DNA from: Clostridia bacterium
GTDB taxonomy: Bacteria; Bacillota; Clostridia; Christensenellales; Aristaeellaceae
Direction: 5' to 3'
Assembly: GCA_900769075.1 (NCBI GenBank)
Contig: CAAGFE010000013.1
Span: 20,586-84,585 of the forward strand
DNA length: 64,000 bases
The stretch's first letter is position 1. Each line of letters starts with the position of its first letter. Shown here piece after piece: positions 42,673 to 51,275 of this stretch. The translations under genes were made by a program, and so were the position numbers. The notes under the pieces were generated by a model that searched no databases, was not told where the DNA came from, and saw nothing but the letters and a program-made list of their open reading frames with translations.

Positions 42673-43623
42673 TCATTCCGCATCGTCCTCGTAATGGGGA
42701 TGGTACAGGCGGCGGTCGAGGCTCCAGATCTTCTCGGAGAAGGCACCGGCGGGCACCCGGGCCATGATGCCCTCCATCTCGTTCATGCGGGCGTCCAGGG
42801 TGTCGATCCAGTTGAGCACCTCGGCCTCGGGGAACATCGGGGGCTTGGGGCTGCCGTATTCCGGGACGCCGTGGTGGCTGATGATCATATGCTCCAGCAG
42901 GGCCACGATTTCCCCGGACACGCCGACATTCTTCGCCGCTTCCGCCAGCCTTGCCACGCCCATCACCAGGTGACCGAGCAGCAGTCCCTCGCGGGTATAG
43001 TCGGTCACGTTGCCAAGCTCGTCGCTCTTCATTTCGGTGATCTTGGACAGGTCATGGAGGATCACGCCGGCCCGCAGGAGATCGCCGTGGAGGAAGGGGT
43101 ACGCCTCGATGATGTGCTCGGCGGTGTTGAGCATGGAGCAGGTGTGGTGGAGCAGCCCCGTGCGCTCCGCATGGTGGAGGCGCTGGGCCGCCGGGAACCA
43201 TTCCAGCTCATCGCCCGCCAGGCGGAGCATCTCGCGGACGATCTTCTTCAGATCCTCCGACGCGAAGTTCTCGATGGTGTATTCGATCCGGGCGCGGTAG
43301 GCGTCGGGGGATTCCGGCGCGCAGGGCACGAGCTTCGAGAGATCCACCCCGTCCGCCTCCACCGCCATGCGCATCTTCTCGATGCGCAGCTGCTTGCGCC
43401 CGTTGTATTCCTGCACCAGACCACGAACCTTGACCACGCTGCCGGAGGGCGGCGGCGCCACCGTCCCGTCCCACAGCTTGCAGTTGACCTCGCCGGTTCT
43501 GTCCGTCAGGTTCATGTCCAGATACTTGCCGCCGGTCTTGCCCTCGCGCTGATCCGCGCTGCGCACCAGCAGGAAGCCCTCATAGCGCATGCCCGTTTCC
43601 AGCATGCTGATACTGACATCCAT
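42673..43623 (-). CDS. yhaM: YhaM-like 3'-5' exoribonuclease (OB fold + HD domain)
   Basis: 316 residues. An N-terminal OB-fold (KYLDMNLTDRTGEVNCKLWD, residues 33-52; GSVVKVRGLVQEYNGRKQL) is followed by an HD phosphohydrolase domain with LLHHTCSMLNTAEHI and GVILHDLSKITEM, and later HMIISHHGVPEYGSP, the YhaM/CBF1 layout. YhaM trims the 3' ends of RNAs and DNA in Bacillota. It lies 25 bp after dnaB and probably ends the rplI-dnaB transcript. Confidence 0.92.
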   Translation of the reverse strand: MDVSISMLETGMRYEGFLLVRSADQREGKTGGKYLDMNLTDRTGEVNCKLWDGTVAPPPSGSVVKVRGLVQEYNGRKQLRIEKMRMAVEADGVDLSKLVPCAPESPDAYRARIEYTIENFASEDLKKIVREMLRLAGDELEWFPAAQRLHHAERTGLLHHTCSMLNTAEHIIEAYPFLHGDLLRAGVILHDLSKITEMKSDELGNVTDYTREGLLLGHLVMGVARLAEAAKNVGVSGEIVALLEHMIISHHGVPEYGSPKPPMFPEAEVLNWIDTLDARMNEMEGIMARVPAGAFSEKIWSLDRRLYHPHYEDDAE

Positions 43624-43648
43624 CCGATCATTCCTCGTTTATCCAGAA

Positions 43649-45010
43649 TTAGAAGGGCGCCTCCCCATGGCCTCCGCCGGCCTCGGGGGCCAGGTTGGCG
43701 TAGGTGGTGTATTCGCTCAGCCAGGCGACCTTGATCGTTCCCAGCGGGCCGTTTCTCTGCTTCTGCACGATGATTTCGCCCACGTTCTTCTCCTCGCAGT
43801 CGGGATCATAATACCCCTCGCGGTGGATGAACATGACCACGTCGGCGTCCTGCTCGATGGAGCCGGAATCGCGCAGGTCGGTCAGGGCGGGACGCTTGTT
43901 TTCGCGGTTGGCGTTGGCGCGGGACAGCTGGGCGCAGGCGATCAGCGGAACCTTCAGCTCCAGGGCGATAGCCTTGAGCTGGCGGCTGATTTCCGACACC
44001 TCCAGCTGGCGGCTTTCCACCCTGCCGTCGGCGTGCATCAAGCCCAGGTAGTCCACCACGATGAGGTCAAGGCCCTTGTCCATCATCAGGCGGCGGCAGC
44101 GGGAACGCAGCTGGGTCGGGGTGATGCCCGCCGTATCGTCGATGAAGATGCGGCTGTTGGACATGGGGCCGATGGAGGTCGCCAGGCGCATCCAGTCATC
44201 CCCCGTCAGCGTGCCCTGGCGGACGCGCTGCATGTTGACCTTCGCGTCCGAGCAGAGCAGGCGCAGGGCGATCTGCTCCCGGGGCATTTCCAGGGAAAAC
44301 ACCGCCACGGATTTCCCGCCGTAGAGCGCGGCGTACCCGGCCATGTTCATCGCCAGGGAGGTTTTGCCCATGGAGGGGCGCGCGCCCAGGATGATCAGCT
44401 CACCCGCGTGGAAGCCGGTCAGCAGCTGATCCAGCGCCGAAAAGCCCGACGGCACGCCGGCCACCCGGCCCTTGAGCTTCGCCAGCTCCTCGATGTTGGC
44501 GTAGGTATTGTACAGCACTTCCTTGATGGGCTTGAGCGTCTCGCCGGAGGCGCGGTTCATCACGATATCAAAAATGGCCTTTTCGGCATGCCCGAGCACC
44601 TCCTGCAGGGGATTCTGCTGGGCATAGCACTCCTGGGCGATCTCCTGGGACGCCTTGATGAGCCTGCGCAGGGTGGACTTTTCCGCCACGATGCTGATGT
44701 ATGCCTTGACGTTGGCCGCCGTGGGCACATACTGCACCAGGCGCAGCAGATAGGCCGTTCCGCCGGAGCCCTCCAGGGTGCCGCGGCGGGAAAGCTCGCT
44801 GTCCACGGTAATGAAGTCAATGGGCTTCTGATCCCGGTGGAGGGCCATCATGGCGTCGAAGATTTCCTTGTGCTGGGGCTGGTAGAAATCCTCCGGCAGG
44901 AGGGTTTCCGCGGCCTGGAGGACGGCGTTGGCATCCTGCAGCATCGCGCCCAGGACGCTTTGCTCCGCCTCGACATTGTTGGGCGGCGTTACGCCCTGGT
45001 ATTCGGACAT
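43649..45010 (-). CDS. dnaB: Replicative DNA helicase DnaB
   Basis: 453-residue hexameric helicase that unwinds DNA at the fork. The N-terminal domain starts PPNNVEAEQSVLGAMLQD; the RecA-like domain has Walker A GARPSMGKTSLAMN (near residue 210), Walker B LDLIVVDYLGLMH and the DnaB-specific LKVPLIACAQLSR, SGSIEQDADVVMFIHRE motifs. The gene follows rplI by 49 bp, the usual arrangement in Bacillota (the gdpP gene normally beside them is absent here). Confidence 0.97.
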   Translation of the reverse strand: MSEYQGVTPPNNVEAEQSVLGAMLQDANAVLQAAETLLPEDFYQPQHKEIFDAMMALHRDQKPIDFITVDSELSRRGTLEGSGGTAYLLRLVQYVPTAANVKAYISIVAEKSTLRRLIKASQEIAQECYAQQNPLQEVLGHAEKAIFDIVMNRASGETLKPIKEVLYNTYANIEELAKLKGRVAGVPSGFSALDQLLTGFHAGELIILGARPSMGKTSLAMNMAGYAALYGGKSVAVFSLEMPREQIALRLLCSDAKVNMQRVRQGTLTGDDWMRLATSIGPMSNSRIFIDDTAGITPTQLRSRCRRLMMDKGLDLIVVDYLGLMHADGRVESRQLEVSEISRQLKAIALELKVPLIACAQLSRANANRENKRPALTDLRDSGSIEQDADVVMFIHREGYYDPDCEEKNVGEIIVQKQRNGPLGTIKVAWLSEYTTYANLAPEAGGGHGEAPF

Positions 45011-45059
45011 CTTCGTTCACCTCCCCGGCATGGCTGCACTCATTCTTTCGTATTGCGGA

Positions 45060-45512
45060 TTACTTGGCAGGCATCGGCTCCACATGAACCGTCATCTTCG
45101 CATTGATATCCTTGTACACGCGGACCTCGATTTCCACATCGCCCACCGCGCGGATGTTTTCGCACTTGATGTCCCGCTTGTCGATGTCCACCTGGTGCTG
45201 CTTCTTCAGCTCCGCCGCCACCTCGGCGCTGGTGATGGAGCCGTACAGGCGGCCCTGCGCGCCGCACTTCACCTGCATGCTGATGACCTTCCCGCGCAGG
45301 CGGGCCGCGGTTTCGGTGGCGGCAGCGCGGCGCTCGGCCTCCCGGTCAGCCTCGGCCTTGCGCATCTTCTCGATGCCCTTCATCGCGCCGGGGGTTGCTT
45401 CTACCGCCAGCTTCTGGGGGAAGAGGAAGTTGCGGGCATAGCCGTCCGCCGCGTTGACAATCGTATCCTTTTTGCCCACGCCCTTCACGTCCTGGAGCAG
45501 AATCACTTTCAT
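45060..45512 (-). CDS. rplI: 50S ribosomal protein L9
   Basis: L9 is an elongated stalk-base protein that helps keep the reading frame. 150 residues with the N-terminal domain [19 protein letters not shown] then [12 protein letters not shown], a long Ala/Glu/Arg-rich connecting helix, and the C-terminal domain [17 protein letters not shown] 45512 with GGAGG 10 nt upstream. Promoter at 45557-45585. Confidence 0.97.
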   Translation of the reverse strand: MKVILLQDVKGVGKKDTIVNAADGYARNFLFPQKLAVEATPGAMKGIEKMRKAEADREAERRAAATETAARLRGKVISMQVKCGAQGRLYGSITSAEVAAELKKQHQVDIDKRDIKCENIRAVGDVEIEVRVYKDINAKMTVHVEPMPAK

Positions 45513-45556
45513 ATCTTCAAATCCTCCTGATCTCTGAATATATTTTGTCAAATTAC

Positions 45557-45585
45557 ATTATACCGCTGTTTTGTGAAAATTGCAA
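45557..45585 (-). promoter_or_regulatory. Promoter of rplI-dnaB-yhaM
   Basis: Minus-strand TTGCAA and TATAAT separated by 17 bp, about 45 bp upstream of the rplI start. No other strong promoter is seen before yhaM. Confidence 0.8.
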
Positions 45586-45619
45586 TAGCGGGAATCGACT
45601 TGCCTCCGATCATTGGCGC

Positions 45620-46897
45620 TTATTCGGCCATCCTCAGGTCAAGGCGGATCAGTTCTTCCCCGCCGGCTGTGAATGCGACGCTTTCCGGGAAGCGCATCAG
45701 CCCCGGCATGTCGGACAGATACCGGCAGACCCACCGTCCATTGATCTGCACCACATCCGGCAGCGTCGCCGCCATGTAATCCATTTCACTGTATTGTACA
45801 CCCTCACCTTGCTCATCGGCAAGCGCACATTCGCCATACTTCTCAGCAAGGGCACGAGCAGCCTTCTCAGTGTTTTCCTGCGGAATCAGCCACAGCTCAA
45901 TGCGCGTTTCCAGAGAGGAAAGACGGAACTGCTCAACATGCAGCGTAGCATCTTCCAACGCAATATCGTCGATGTCTGCAAACTCACAGGCAAAAGCCAC
46001 GGATGCATCAAACTCAAAGGACACCCTGATCTGGGCGCCTTCGGTCAGATGACTGTTTTCGGGCAGATCAATCAGCATGCCGGAGCCGTCAATAACGGTA
46101 TAACCTTTGGCAAGCCACTGTTCGTTTACCAGATCCTCCTCTGTGGCAAAAATGGTATTCTTGAAGCTTTTCAGCGTATTCAGGCTATCCTCAGCTTCCG
46201 CGCGGGCATCGCCGGTATAGCTGTCCACATTGGCTTGCATGCTGTCCGGCAGAAGGGCCACAGCGAATTTGTTCTCAGGCTGATAAACCACAAATGTCAT
46301 TTCGCAGGCAACCTTCCCTTCAGCGATGTCGCTCACATAGACCTCGCCGCCGCCCACAGCCGGGTTACGTTTAACCGGCAATACATCCAGATGCGGACTG
46401 GGAACCATCTGCGGAGCGTAGGGATCAGCAGTGCAGTACATCATTTGAACTACATTGCCGTCAAAGCTCATCATAGGATTAGCCGCAACAAGTACTGGCA
46501 TATCAGGCTGTTCGTTTTCCAGTTCATAGGCAAAGGCCAGCTTCTCACCGTCATATACAACACTGGTCATTCTGACGGTAATGCCATCAACAGTATTTTC
46601 GCCAATGACAGTCTGAGCCGTGGATTCAAGCTGCGTGCTGACAGGCGCACCGCCAGTCAGCCACATCAGCACAGCGGGGCGGGTCAGCGCGAAGGCGCTC
46701 GCTCCAAACAAAAGCACAAGCATGAGCAAAACAGCGATGCGCTTTAACGGGATTCTCCATGCAACCCTCTTCATGTTTTTTTCCTTTCCATGTGCGATGT
46801 TCAGCACGCGCTGCGCCATCCACGGATCCTCCTGAAGGCCGGACAGCGAGCTGTCAATGATCCGCTGAATCATCCGCTTCTCCTTACATTCTTTCAT
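45620..46897 (-). CDS. Membrane-bound anti-sigma factor, DUF4179 type
   Basis: 425 residues. A cytoplasmic N-terminal part of about 50 residues (RMIQRIIDSSLSGLQEDPW) that would bind the sigma factor, one transmembrane helix (KRIAVLLMLVLLFGASAFAL), then a large extracellular DUF4179-like region with STAQTVIGENTVDGITV and several beta-strand repeats. It overlaps the ECF sigma gene by 14 bp, the usual coupling for sigma/anti-sigma pairs. Codon use and base composition are somewhat less GC-rich than the neighbours, hinting at a mobile or fast-evolving gene. Signal sensed unknown. Confidence 0.85.
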   Translation of the reverse strand: MKECKEKRMIQRIIDSSLSGLQEDPWMAQRVLNIAHGKEKNMKRVAWRIPLKRIAVLLMLVLLFGASAFALTRPAVLMWLTGGAPVSTQLESTAQTVIGENTVDGITVRMTSVVYDGEKLAFAYELENEQPDMPVLVAANPMMSFDGNVVQMMYCTADPYAPQMVPSPHLDVLPVKRNPAVGGGEVYVSDIAEGKVACEMTFVVYQPENKFAVALLPDSMQANVDSYTGDARAEAEDSLNTLKSFKNTIFATEEDLVNEQWLAKGYTVIDGSGMLIDLPENSHLTEGAQIRVSFEFDASVAFACEFADIDDIALEDATLHVEQFRLSSLETRIELWLIPQENTEKAARALAEKYGECALADEQGEGVQYSEMDYMAATLPDVVQINGRWVCRYLSDMPGLMRFPESVAFTAGGEELIRLDLRMAE

Positions 46898-47411
46898 CCC
46901 CTAATCTCCTCTCCAGCACGTCATGGAGAATCTCTCTGGCGCGCTTTAGTCGGGCTGATACCGTGGAATGCGTGACGCCGAGGGTCTGGGCGATCTCATT
47001 CGCATTCATATTCTGCCAGTAGTACAGCAGGACGACCTCCTTGAGCTTGGGCGGAAGCCGCATGACATGGCACAGGACGTCAAGATCATCATCGTCATCC
47101 GGCGGCCGAATGGCTTGCGGTAAATCTTCGGGCGTAATACGCCTGTCATGGTGCCGAAACCACGCGGAGCGCTGCATGTCCCGGCAAGTGTTCACAGCGA
47201 TCCGAAGCAGCCAGGTCTTGTCACTGCATTCTCCGCGGAATGCGTCCAGCGACCTGTATGCTTTGAGAAAGGTTTCCTGCGTCGCGTCCTTTGCCAGCTC
47301 CATATCCCGCAGGGAAATAAAGCACATGCGGAGCAGCAAGCCCTGGTATTGGTTCACCATCTGAACCAGCACCTGGTCACGGTCGTTGCCCGGATCTTTG
47401 ACAACCTCCAT
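46884..47411 (-). CDS. ECF RNA polymerase sigma factor
   Basis: 175 residues. Region 2: LLRMCFISLRDMELAKDATQ (2.1-2.2), ETFLKAYRSLDAFRGECSDK and TWLLRIAVNTCRDM (2.3-2.4, promoter -10 recognition); region 4: LPPKLKEVVLLYYWQNM then ANEIAQTLGVTHSTVSARLK (helix-turn-helix for the -35). The ATG has AAGGAGGTGA 7 nt upstream. The cognate anti-sigma gene follows with a 14-bp overlap. I see no clear ECF-type promoter immediately upstream, so autoregulation is unproven. Confidence 0.93.
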   Translation of the reverse strand: MEVVKDPGNDRDQVLVQMVNQYQGLLLRMCFISLRDMELAKDATQETFLKAYRSLDAFRGECSDKTWLLRIAVNTCRDMQRSAWFRHHDRRITPEDLPQAIRPPDDDDDLDVLCHVMRLPPKLKEVVLLYYWQNMNANEIAQTLGVTHSTVSARLKRAREILHDVLERRLGDERM

Positions 47412-47513
47412 TCGTTGCTCACCTCCTTCGATGATGTAGACGAGATAGGATGGCCTTCATGTCGATCTTTTCAAAAGATTGCAAGAATCACATGTTCGGT
47501 GGATCATGGCATC

Positions 47514-47538
47514 AAAAAGGAGGCCCGCAGGCCCCCTT
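47514..47538 (-). terminator. Rho-independent terminator after the DUF4867 gene
   Basis: On the minus strand AGGGGGCC and GGGCCTCC pair around TGC and run into TTTTTGA. It lies 13 bp after the stop at 47552 and insulates the sigma-factor gene. Confidence 0.8.
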
Positions 47539-47551
47539 TCGGAATGATGCA

Positions 47552-48184
47552 TCAGATGCAGTCCTTGATGTCGATATTCTCGCCCACCAGGCCGACATAC
47601 GCGCCCTGGGCGGCTTCGCTGGATTCGGGATGGGCGATCAGCCACTTGTTGCGGGCCCAGAGCATGCTGTCCAGCCCGTTCGCACCGCCGCCGGGACGGT
47701 AATCGGTGTTGGTCCCGTCCGGCAGGGCAATCAGCACGCGGAAGCCCCTGCCCTGTTTGGCGGAGCAGGGGGCATAGTGGAGCGTGGTCGCGTAGCACTC
47801 CACCAGCACGCCGGCGGGCGCCTTGAAAGCCTTCACCTTCGCGGTGTCCAGCTTGCCGTCAGCGATGTCCTCCAGCTTGGCCAGGAGCAGGATGAAATCC
47901 TCCGTGCCCAGGTTGAACTCGGAATCCCGGTGCCATTCCAGGCAGTTGAGCCTGGTGTTCACGCCGTTGCAGTAGCCCAGCTGAAAGGGCATGCCGCCGA
48001 AGAGCGCCGTGCCGATTTCCCCGGCGTTTTCCGCCCGGTGCAGGGCGTCCACGCGGGGCTCGTAGGCCACCGCATCGGTGCAGGGCGTTTCCGCCAGGGC
48101 CTTGAGGATCCCCTCCACCGGGTACCCCTCCACCACGCGGCCGTAGGGACGGAACGCCTCGTCAAAAACGGACAAAATATGCAT
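47552..48184 (-). CDS. DUF4867 family protein
   Basis: 210 residues matching the DUF4867 family, found in Bacillota with sugar- and ketose-handling genes and predicted to have a cupin-like fold (reminiscent of ureidoglycolate lyase). Seen: FDEAFRPYGRVVEGYPVEGI start, LNCLEWHRDSEFNLGTEDFI with a His and Glu that could bind metal, and a Cys/His stretch VECYATTLHYAPC. No enzyme activity is established. AAGGAGG lies upstream of the ATG. Confidence 0.8.
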   Translation of the reverse strand: MHILSVFDEAFRPYGRVVEGYPVEGILKALAETPCTDAVAYEPRVDALHRAENAGEIGTALFGGMPFQLGYCNGVNTRLNCLEWHRDSEFNLGTEDFILLLAKLEDIADGKLDTAKVKAFKAPAGVLVECYATTLHYAPCSAKQGRGFRVLIALPDGTNTDYRPGGGANGLDSMLWARNKWLIAHPESSEAAQGAYVGLVGENIDIKDCI

Positions 48185-48267
48185 GGTTGTTTACCTCCTT
48201 GTGTCAATCGGTTGCATCCTGATTCGACAGGGGCAGGCCCATTCCTGCACCCTGGGGAAAGCACTGC

Positions 48268-48762
48268 TCAGCGGATGATGCCTTCCTCCGGCTCGGCGTG
48301 ATCATACCAGGCCCGGAGCATCAAATCCTTATAGGCGATCTGCACGGCATACTCATACCAGTGATAGCTGCCGCCTCCGTCCCGCGGGGCGGAATGGGTG
48401 GAATAATAGTATTTTTCCGGTTCAGCCAGCACGGGCACATCCAGCGCAATGGCCTGCGCCAACGCCCGCAGCGCCGCCGGGCGCTCCACCGGATCCAGCC
48501 CGTGCTCTTCAAAATTGAAGCGGTATTCCCGGTTCATGGGCTTGTAGAGAATGATCCGAACCTCCTCCGGGCGGATGAGAATCCGTTCGACGCAGCATTC
48601 CCGGCATTTGACCAGCACGGGATACAGGCTTGCGTACATGGTGGAGGAACGCATCCGCTCCATATAAAGGGCATCCCGGCGCTGACGGGCTGTCAGCCGC
48701 CGTCTGACCAGATACAGCACCGCGAGCAGCACCGCCGCGCCGGCGATGATCCATCCTGGCAT
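48268..48762 (-). CDS. Membrane-anchored protein of unknown function
   Basis: 164 residues. One N-terminal transmembrane helix (WIIAGAAVLLAVLYLV) and a basic stop-transfer RRRLTARQRRD, then a cytoplasmic domain with YPVLVKCRECCVERILI (two Cys pairs), YKPMNREYRFNFEEHG and a terminal SYHWYEYAVQIAYKD. No family recognised. It has its own promoter (48801-48829). Function not assigned. Confidence 0.7.
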   Translation of the reverse strand: MPGWIIAGAAVLLAVLYLVRRRLTARQRRDALYMERMRSSTMYASLYPVLVKCRECCVERILIRPEEVRIILYKPMNREYRFNFEEHGLDPVERPAALRALAQAIALDVPVLAEPEKYYYSTHSAPRDGGGSYHWYEYAVQIAYKDLMLRAWYDHAEPEEGIIR

Positions 48763-48800
48763 GAAAAAAACACCCCTGATCCCATCAAGTTGATACCATG

Positions 48801-48829
48801 ATGATAGCAGGGGGGACGGGAATTGTCAA
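48801..48829 (-). promoter_or_regulatory. Promoter of the membrane-anchored protein gene
   Basis: Minus-strand TTGACA and TATCAT with a 17-bp spacer, about 40 bp upstream of the ATG at 48762. Confidence 0.75.
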
Positions 48830-48882
48830 GGATGCGCCGCAAAATGCCGCATTTCCTCCTTCGGGGCGCTGCCTTGCCCCCT

Positions 48883-49173
48883 TTACTGACGGCGGCGGAG
48901 GGCCTCGGCACGCACCATGCCGGTGCAGGTTTTCCCGGCGACCATGTATTCAATGGCCTGCCAGGTATCGCCCACGCTTGCGTCCACCCGGCAGCCGGTG
49001 CCTGCGGGCAGCAGCACGGCGATCTCATCCACCGTGCCGGGCGTATACACCGGCGTATCCACGGCCACCACCCAGGTGCATTCGCTGTTCCACCGGGCCT
49101 GGACAAGGCTGCTCAGCCCCACATACACCCCCAGCAGCATGGCCGTCATCAGCAGGATCGTCTTGCTCTTCAT
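48883..49173 (-). CDS. Small secreted protein of unknown function
   Basis: 96 residues from ATG 49173. An N-terminal signal peptide or membrane anchor (TILLMTAMLLGVYVGLSSLV) precedes a compact domain with two or three Cys and the pattern VYTPGTVDEIAVLLPAGTG then CTGMVRAEALRRR, reminiscent of a bacterial SH3-like fold that ends in a basic tail. Promoter at 49210-49238. No function assigned. Confidence 0.65.
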   Translation of the reverse strand: MKSKTILLMTAMLLGVYVGLSSLVQARWNSECTWVVAVDTPVYTPGTVDEIAVLLPAGTGCRVDASVGDTWQAIEYMVAGKTCTGMVRAEALRRRQ

Positions 49174-49209
49174 GGGTTCTTCCTCCCGTTGAACGTTTTT
49201 CGTAACATT

Positions 49210-49238
49210 AGTGTAATATATTTTCTTCATTTTGTCAA
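49210..49238 (-). promoter_or_regulatory. Consensus promoter of the small secreted protein gene
   Basis: Minus-strand TTGACA and TACACT separated by exactly 17 bp, about 37 bp before the ATG. It is back to back with the plus-strand promoter at 49277-49305. Confidence 0.85.
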
Positions 49239-49276
49239 CATATTTTCGTCACATTTTTGTAGCAATTATTTTTCCC

Positions 49277-49305
49277 TTGCCATTCCTGGCGAAAAGCGGT
49301 ATACT
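49277..49305 (+). promoter_or_regulatory. Promoter of the PHP-domain gene
   Basis: TTGCCA and TATACT with a 17-bp spacer. A small inverted repeat, GCCA-TTCC-TGGC (49279-49290), lies in the spacer and could be an operator. Confidence 0.75.
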
Positions 49306-49335
49306 GCGGGGGAAATCAGCAAGGGAGGTCCTCCC

Positions 49336-50112
49336 ATGTACAGCTATGAAACTCATCTGCATACCTGCCAGGGCAGTGCCTGCGGCGTTTCCACCGGCGC
49401 GGAGCACGCCCGGTTCTACAGGGAACGCGGCTATCAGGGCATTTTTGTCACCGATCATTTCTTTGGCGGAAACACCGCCGCGCCCCGCACGGGCCGCTGG
49501 AAGGACCGCATCGACCGGTACTGCTCCGGCTTTGAGGACGCCTGGAACGAGGGGCAGAGGATCGGCCTGGACGTGTTTTTCGGCATCGAGCAGAACTTCG
49601 ACGGCGATGAATACCTCATCTACGGCCTGGACAAGCAGTTCCTGCTCGACCATCCCGAGATGGAGCACTGGACACGCCAGGAACAGTACGAGCAGGTGCA
49701 TGCCGCCGGCGGCTGCGTCATCCAGGCGCACCCCTTCCGCATGCGGGGGTATCTGAGCGCGATCCGCGTCTGCGATCGCTTTGCGGACGGCATCGAGGTC
49801 GCCAACGCGGGCAACACCCCGGCGCAGGATGCCTATGCCGCCCGCTATGCCAAGGCCCGGGGGCTGTACACCATCGCCGGGTCGGACAATCACCGTTCCA
49901 GGGCGGACAGCGTGCTCTACGGCGTCGGGCTGGAACAGCGTCTGGACGCCGCAGCGGACTTTGTGCAGCACATCCTGTCCCGCCAGCCCCGCACGCTCCT
50001 GTGCCCGGCGGATCGCTTCGATGCGGATCCCGCCCAGGAGCCGCTGATTCCCGCCCACTGGTTCAATGAGGCCGAGCAGTTCGTCCCGCTCCCCATGGAC
50101 TGGCTGAAATAA
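49336..50112 (+). CDS. PHP domain phosphoesterase
   Basis: 258 residues with the metal ligands of the PHP (polymerase and histidinol phosphatase) superfamily: YETHLHTCQGS (HxH), FVTDHFFGG, FFGIEQNFDG (acidic ligand), CVIQAHPFRMR and IAGSDNHR. Such enzymes hydrolyse phosphoesters in nucleotides or sugar phosphates; the substrate here is unknown. ATG 49336 has GGGAGG upstream. A terminator follows at 50120. Confidence 0.88.
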   Translation: MYSYETHLHTCQGSACGVSTGAEHARFYRERGYQGIFVTDHFFGGNTAAPRTGRWKDRIDRYCSGFEDAWNEGQRIGLDVFFGIEQNFDGDEYLIYGLDKQFLLDHPEMEHWTRQEQYEQVHAAGGCVIQAHPFRMRGYLSAIRVCDRFADGIEVANAGNTPAQDAYAARYAKARGLYTIAGSDNHRSRADSVLYGVGLEQRLDAAADFVQHILSRQPRTLLCPADRFDADPAQEPLIPAHWFNEAEQFVPLPMDWLK

Positions 50113-50119
50113 TCCGTTC

Positions 50120-50149
50120 CCGCTGAGGCTTCGGCCCCGGCGGATTTTT
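50120..50149 (+). terminator. Rho-independent terminator after the PHP gene
   Basis: CCGCTGAGGC and GCCCCGGCGG pair (one mismatch, one G-U) around a stable TTCG loop, followed by ATTTTT. It begins 8 bp after the stop codon. Confidence 0.8.
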
Positions 50150-50198
50150 CATCTGCGGCAGAAAAACAAACAGAATACTTTCCTTCCCCGCCAGGATG

Positions 50199-50207
50199 TG
50201 CTATGAT
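50199..50207 (+). promoter_or_regulatory. Extended -10 promoter of asnA
   Basis: TGC-TATGAT, an extended -10, about 30 bp upstream of the asnA start, with a poor -35 (TTTCCT). It is the only candidate between the terminator and the gene. Confidence 0.5.
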
Positions 50208-50238
50208 AGATGCACCGAACGCAAGGAGGCGTTTTCCC

Positions 50239-51246
50239 ATGAACAACACCATCATCCCCGCAGGATATGAGCCGAAGCTCTCCCTGTATGAAACCCAGGC
50301 CGCCATCAGCCTGATCAAACGCACCTTCCAGGATCGCCTGGCCCAGGCGCTGAACCTCAAGCGCGTGTCCGCCCCCCTGTTCGTCGATCCCGCCAGCGGA
50401 TTGAACGATGACCTGGGCGGCGTGGAGCGCCCCGTCACCTTCGATATTCCCGCCGCGGGCATGAACGCCGCCGTGGTTCACTCCCTGGCCAAGTGGAAGC
50501 GCATGGCCCTGTACCGCTACGATATCTGGCCGGGCAAGGGCATCTACACCGACATGAACGCCATCCGCCGGGATGAGGAGCTGGACAACCTTCACTCCAT
50601 CTATGTGGACCAGTGGGACTGGGAGCGGGTCATCACCCGGGAAACCCGCAATCTCCGCACCCTCCAGGACACCGTGCGGGACATCGTGCGCTGCATCTAT
50701 GACGCATCGCTGACCGTCAACGGGCGCTATCCCAAGCTGCGCACCCAGCTGAGCGATCAGGTGACCTTCATCACCTCCGAGGAGCTGCTGCAAATGTACC
50801 CCAGCACGACCCCCAAGGAGCGCGAAAACCTGTTTGTCAAGGAGCATCCGGTGACGTTCCTGATGCAGATCGGCCACAAGCTGTCCGACGGCAAGCCCCA
50901 TGACGGCCGCGCCCCCGACTACGACGACTGGACGCTCAACGGCGATCTGCTCTACTGGTGCGAAACCCTGAACTGCGCCATCGAGCTGTCCTCCATGGGC
51001 ATCCGCGTGGACAGCGAAACCCTTGACCGCCAGCTGACCCTTGCCGGGTGCGACGAGCGGCGCAATCTCCCCTTTCATCGGATGCTGCTGGAGGGCGAGC
51101 TGCCCCTGACCATCGGCGGCGGCATCGGCCAGAGCCGCCTGTGCATGCTGCTGCTGGGCAAGACCCACATCGGTGAGGTGCAGTCCTCTATCTGGGACGC
51201 AGACACCCGGCGCAAGTGCCGGGAAGCGGGCGTTGTGCTGCTGTAA
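50239..51246 (+). CDS. asnA: Aspartate-ammonia ligase AsnA
   Basis: ATP-dependent, ammonia-using asparagine synthetase with a class II aminoacyl-tRNA synthetase-like fold. 335 residues, normal length. Seen: LSLYETQAAISLIKRTFQD, SAPLFVDPASGLNDDLGGVE, WKRMALYRYDIWPGKGIYTD then MNAIRRDEELDNLHSIYVDQ, and a C-terminal TIGGGIGQSRLCMLLLGK (motif 3-like). ATG 50239 with AGGAGG 9 nt upstream. The SGNH gene follows after 29 bp. Confidence 0.96.
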   Translation: MNNTIIPAGYEPKLSLYETQAAISLIKRTFQDRLAQALNLKRVSAPLFVDPASGLNDDLGGVERPVTFDIPAAGMNAAVVHSLAKWKRMALYRYDIWPGKGIYTDMNAIRRDEELDNLHSIYVDQWDWERVITRETRNLRTLQDTVRDIVRCIYDASLTVNGRYPKLRTQLSDQVTFITSEELLQMYPSTTPKERENLFVKEHPVTFLMQIGHKLSDGKPHDGRAPDYDDWTLNGDLLYWCETLNCAIELSSMGIRVDSETLDRQLTLAGCDERRNLPFHRMLLEGELPLTIGGGIGQSRLCMLLLGKTHIGEVQSSIWDADTRRKCREAGVVLL

Positions 51247-51275
51247 TGCCGCGGCGCGCAAAAGGAGGTTTGACC

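Noticed and set aside
47411..47460. ECF-type autoregulatory promoter before the sigma gene
   Set aside because: A CGTC-like -10 exists near 47435 on the minus strand, but no AAC-type -35 lies at the required 15-17 bp.
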